This document shows positions 5,054 to 7,027 of a DNA stretch of 7,027 nucleotides, piece by piece. Under the pieces are notes generated by a model that was not told the origin of the DNA, made no database searches, and saw only the letters and a list, made by a program, of their open reading frames with translations. The first letter of the stretch is position 1. Every line of letters starts with the position of its first letter. The position numbers and the translations under genes were made by a program. This DNA comes from an uncultured Eubacteriales bacterium (GTDB taxonomy: Bacteria; Bacillota; Clostridia; Lachnospirales; Lachnospiraceae), in the NCBI GenBank assembly GCA_900313765.1, contig OMSN01000082.1:1-7027 (forward strand), given 5' to 3'.

Positions 5054-7027
5054 TTATCTTTTTGCTCTGTTGTAATTGATCAGGCATCCGTCTGCTATGA
5101 TCTCACGTTCATGGTCCGTCAGATCTCCCAGAGTCAGCCACATCGCCTCGAGTGCATTTCCCTTCACCACGAAGGCGAAGATCTTCTCTCTCTTCTCCAG
5201 AACGGCTGCGCGGATATCCGGAAGCAGGATCCAGTCTCCGTTCTCAAACGGAAGGGTTCCCTCTCTGATCAGAAGCGGAAGCATGCCCCAGTTGATCAGG
5301 TTGGAACGGTACCGCTTTGTCGCATAGTGGAAGGCGATGTTGCACCATCCGCCAAGCACCTTCTGGCAGGATGCCGCCTGTTCCCTGGCGGAGCCGTCTC
5401 CCGGCTTGACTGCGAAGATCGCCGATCCGATCCCGAGTTTCTCCCTGTTGGTCTTCTCATCCAGAAGTCCGGGAAGTCTGTCATCCAGGACGGCAAATAC
5501 ATGCTTCAGCTGTGCGCCGAGATCTTCGGCGCCTTCTTCCGCTGCCGCTGCCTGGGCAGTCAGTGCTTCCACCGGATCCTGTCCCTGTTCGATCGCCTTC
5601 TGGGCGGTCTGGACTTCTTTGGCCCTGCCGACATATGCCGGATCCTTGCGGGAGAGGGTAAACTGGGCAAGTCCCAGCGGGTTGCTGCGGTATGAGCTGG
5701 TCTCGCCGGACGGGATCAGTTCATCTGTCGTTGTGACCGGATCATGGATCTCACTGACCACACGGATCAGAAGGTTCTCCGGAAGCGGGCTCATCGACGG
5801 CCAGTCTTTGATGTTCGGTCCCAGCACAAGCGGCTCTTCAGGGTGCGCATTGCCCCATGCATTATAGACTCGGTTCTCGTAGATCCTGCTGTCAAAGAAA
5901 TACTTCGGTCCGGTGAATTCCGTATCCACCTGGGTCGCAGCCGTCAGGAAGCCTTTGTTTGCTGCTGTTGCCGCGATCGAGCGCGCATCCATCAGTGCAA
6001 CAGAGGAGATCTGTCCGCTCTGGACTTTCGAACCCTCCCTGTTCGGGAAGTTGCGGGTGGAGTGGCGGATCGAGAATGCATTGTTGGCAGGCGTATCACC
6101 TGCGCCGAAGCACGGTCCGCAGAATGCAGTCTTCACTACAGCGCCGGCCTCGATCAGATCGGCAAACTTCCCGTTCTTCACCAGTTCCATGTAGACCGGC
6201 ATGGAGGCGGGATATACACTCAGTGTAAATGCATCTGCCCCGATGCTTGCACCTTTCAGGATATCCGCCGCGTCACAGATGTTTTCAAATCCTCCGCCGG
6301 CGCAGCCTGCTATGATGCCCTGGTCCACATAGAGTCTTCCGCCCCGGATCTTATCCTGCAGGGAATACTCGATCTTGTCTCCAAAGGATACCTGCGCGCG
6401 CTTCTCCACTTCCGCCAGCACATCTGCCAGATTCTTCTGGACATCTTCGATCGCATAGACATGGCTCGGATGGAACGGCATGGCGATCATCGGACGGATC
6501 GAGCTCAGGTCGATTTCGATGCAGCCGTCGTAGTATGCTGCCCTGGCAGGTGCCAGCTGTGCGTAGCATTCCTCTCTGCCGTGGATCTCATAGAACTCAC
6601 GGATGCGCTCATCTGTCTGCCAGATGGAGCTCAGGCAGGTTGTCTCTGTCGTCATGACATCCACGCCGATACGGAAATCGGCACTCAGCTTCGCGACGCC
6701 GGGACCGACGAATTCCATGACCTTATTCTTGACATATCCCCTGTCAAAGACAGCTCCGATGATGGCAAGCGCGACGTCCTGCGGGCCGACTCCCTTCACC
6801 GGCTCTCCGGTCAGATACACCGCGACCACGCCCGGCATATCCACGTCATATGTCTGGCAGAGCAGCTGCTTCACCAGCTCGCCCCCGCCTTCTCCCACGG
6901 CCATGGTGCCAAGAGCTCCGTAGCGGGTATGAGAATCCGATCCCAGGATCATCGCTCCGCACTCCGCAAGCATCTCGCGGGCATACTGATGGATGACAGC
7001 CTGATGGGGCGGAACATAGATGCCGCC
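5054..7027 (-). CDS. Aconitase-superfamily hydratase, YbhJ-like (5' end beyond window)
   Basis: The frame is open from the right edge to TAA at 5056-5054, giving 657 visible residues; roughly 100 N-terminal residues are probably missing, judging by about 750 residues for E. coli YbhJ. Visible numbering starts at the edge. [12 protein letters not shown] (29-40) is the aconitase active-site signature. The Fe-S cysteine expected in SCTNS is present but in a changed context, GCAGGG (C242), and CGPC (303-306) supplies the other two, so a [4Fe-4S] cluster is expected. Substrate-contact arginines fit RNFPNREGS (325-333). The C-terminal swivel domain has [10 protein letters not shown] (543-552), equivalent to the G-E-G-S-S-R-E motif, and [13 protein letters not shown]. 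The family removes and re-adds water on hydroxy-acid substrates, but this branch has no assigned substrate that I know of, and housekeeping aconitase AcnA is unlikely. It is 837 bases from trkA and is probably a separate unit. Cytoplasmic. Confidence 0.92.
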   Translation of the reverse strand, partial: GGIYVPPHQAVIHQYAREMLAECGAMILGSDSHTRYGALGTMAVGEGGGELVKQLLCQTYDVDMPGVVAVYLTGEPVKGVGPQDVALAIIGAVFDRGYVKNKVMEFVGPGVAKLSADFRIGVDVMTTETTCLSSIWQTDERIREFYEIHGREECYAQLAPARAAYYDGCIEIDLSSIRPMIAMPFHPSHVYAIEDVQKNLADVLAEVEKRAQVSFGDKIEYSLQDKIRGGRLYVDQGIIAGCAGGGFENICDAADILKGASIGADAFTLSVYPASMPVYMELVKNGKFADLIEAGAVVKTAFCGPCFGAGDTPANNAFSIRHSTRNFPNREGSKVQSGQISSVALMDARSIAATAANKGFLTAATQVDTEFTGPKYFFDSRIYENRVYNAWGNAHPEEPLVLGPNIKDWPSMSPLPENLLIRVVSEIHDPVTTTDELIPSGETSSYRSNPLGLAQFTLSRKDPAYVGRAKEVQTAQKAIEQGQDPVEALTAQAAAAEEGAEDLGAQLKHVFAVLDDRLPGLLDEKTNREKLGIGSAIFAVKPGDGSAREQAASCQKVLGGWCNIAFHYATKRYRSNLINWGMLPLLIREGTLPFENGDWILLPDIRAAVLEKREKIFAFVVKGNALEAMWLTLGDLTDHEREIIADGCLINYNRAKR

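Overview
The window looks like a chromosomal segment from a gut-type clostridium, probably Lachnospiraceae. This is inferred from the TrkA/TrkH style, strong AGGAGG-type ribosome binding sites, sigma-A style promoters, moderately GC-rich coding DNA with AT-rich gaps, and an aconitase-superfamily hydratase of the YbhJ-like kind. All convincing genes lie on the minus strand, so reading order runs from the right edge to the left. The species cannot be named from the sequence alone.

Layout, right to left. (1) 7027-5054: most of an aconitase-family hydratase whose N-terminus lies beyond the right edge. (2) 5053-4217: an 837-base gap. It holds a well-formed minus-strand promoter with an extended -10 inside a 14-bp perfect inverted repeat, a strong ribosome binding site, a reading frame interrupted by TGA and TAA, a GC-rich terminator hairpin, and an 18-bp perfect inverted repeat overlapping the -35 of the trkA promoter. 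(3) 4216-2861 trkA and 2832-1312 trkH, separated by 28 bases: the NAD-binding regulatory subunit and the membrane channel subunit of a Trk potassium uptake system. (4) 1244-1: the first 414 codons of a protein with TPR-like helical repeats and a long Glu/Ala/Pro-rich acidic region, 67 bases after trkH and cut by the left edge.

How they work together. TrkH forms the potassium path through the membrane, and TrkA binds its cytoplasmic face and gates it in response to nucleotides. The short gaps and shared strand suggest one transcript starting near 4246 and running trkA-trkH-TPR protein, although the TPR protein has no evident link to potassium. The hydratase appears to be a separate unit.

I see no defence system, CRISPR array, tRNA, rRNA or insertion sequence. 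The most unusual part is the trkA upstream gap: a promoter-to-terminator unit with no intact long gene, and two promoters whose -35 elements each overlap a long perfect inverted repeat sharing a TACAACT...CGG core.
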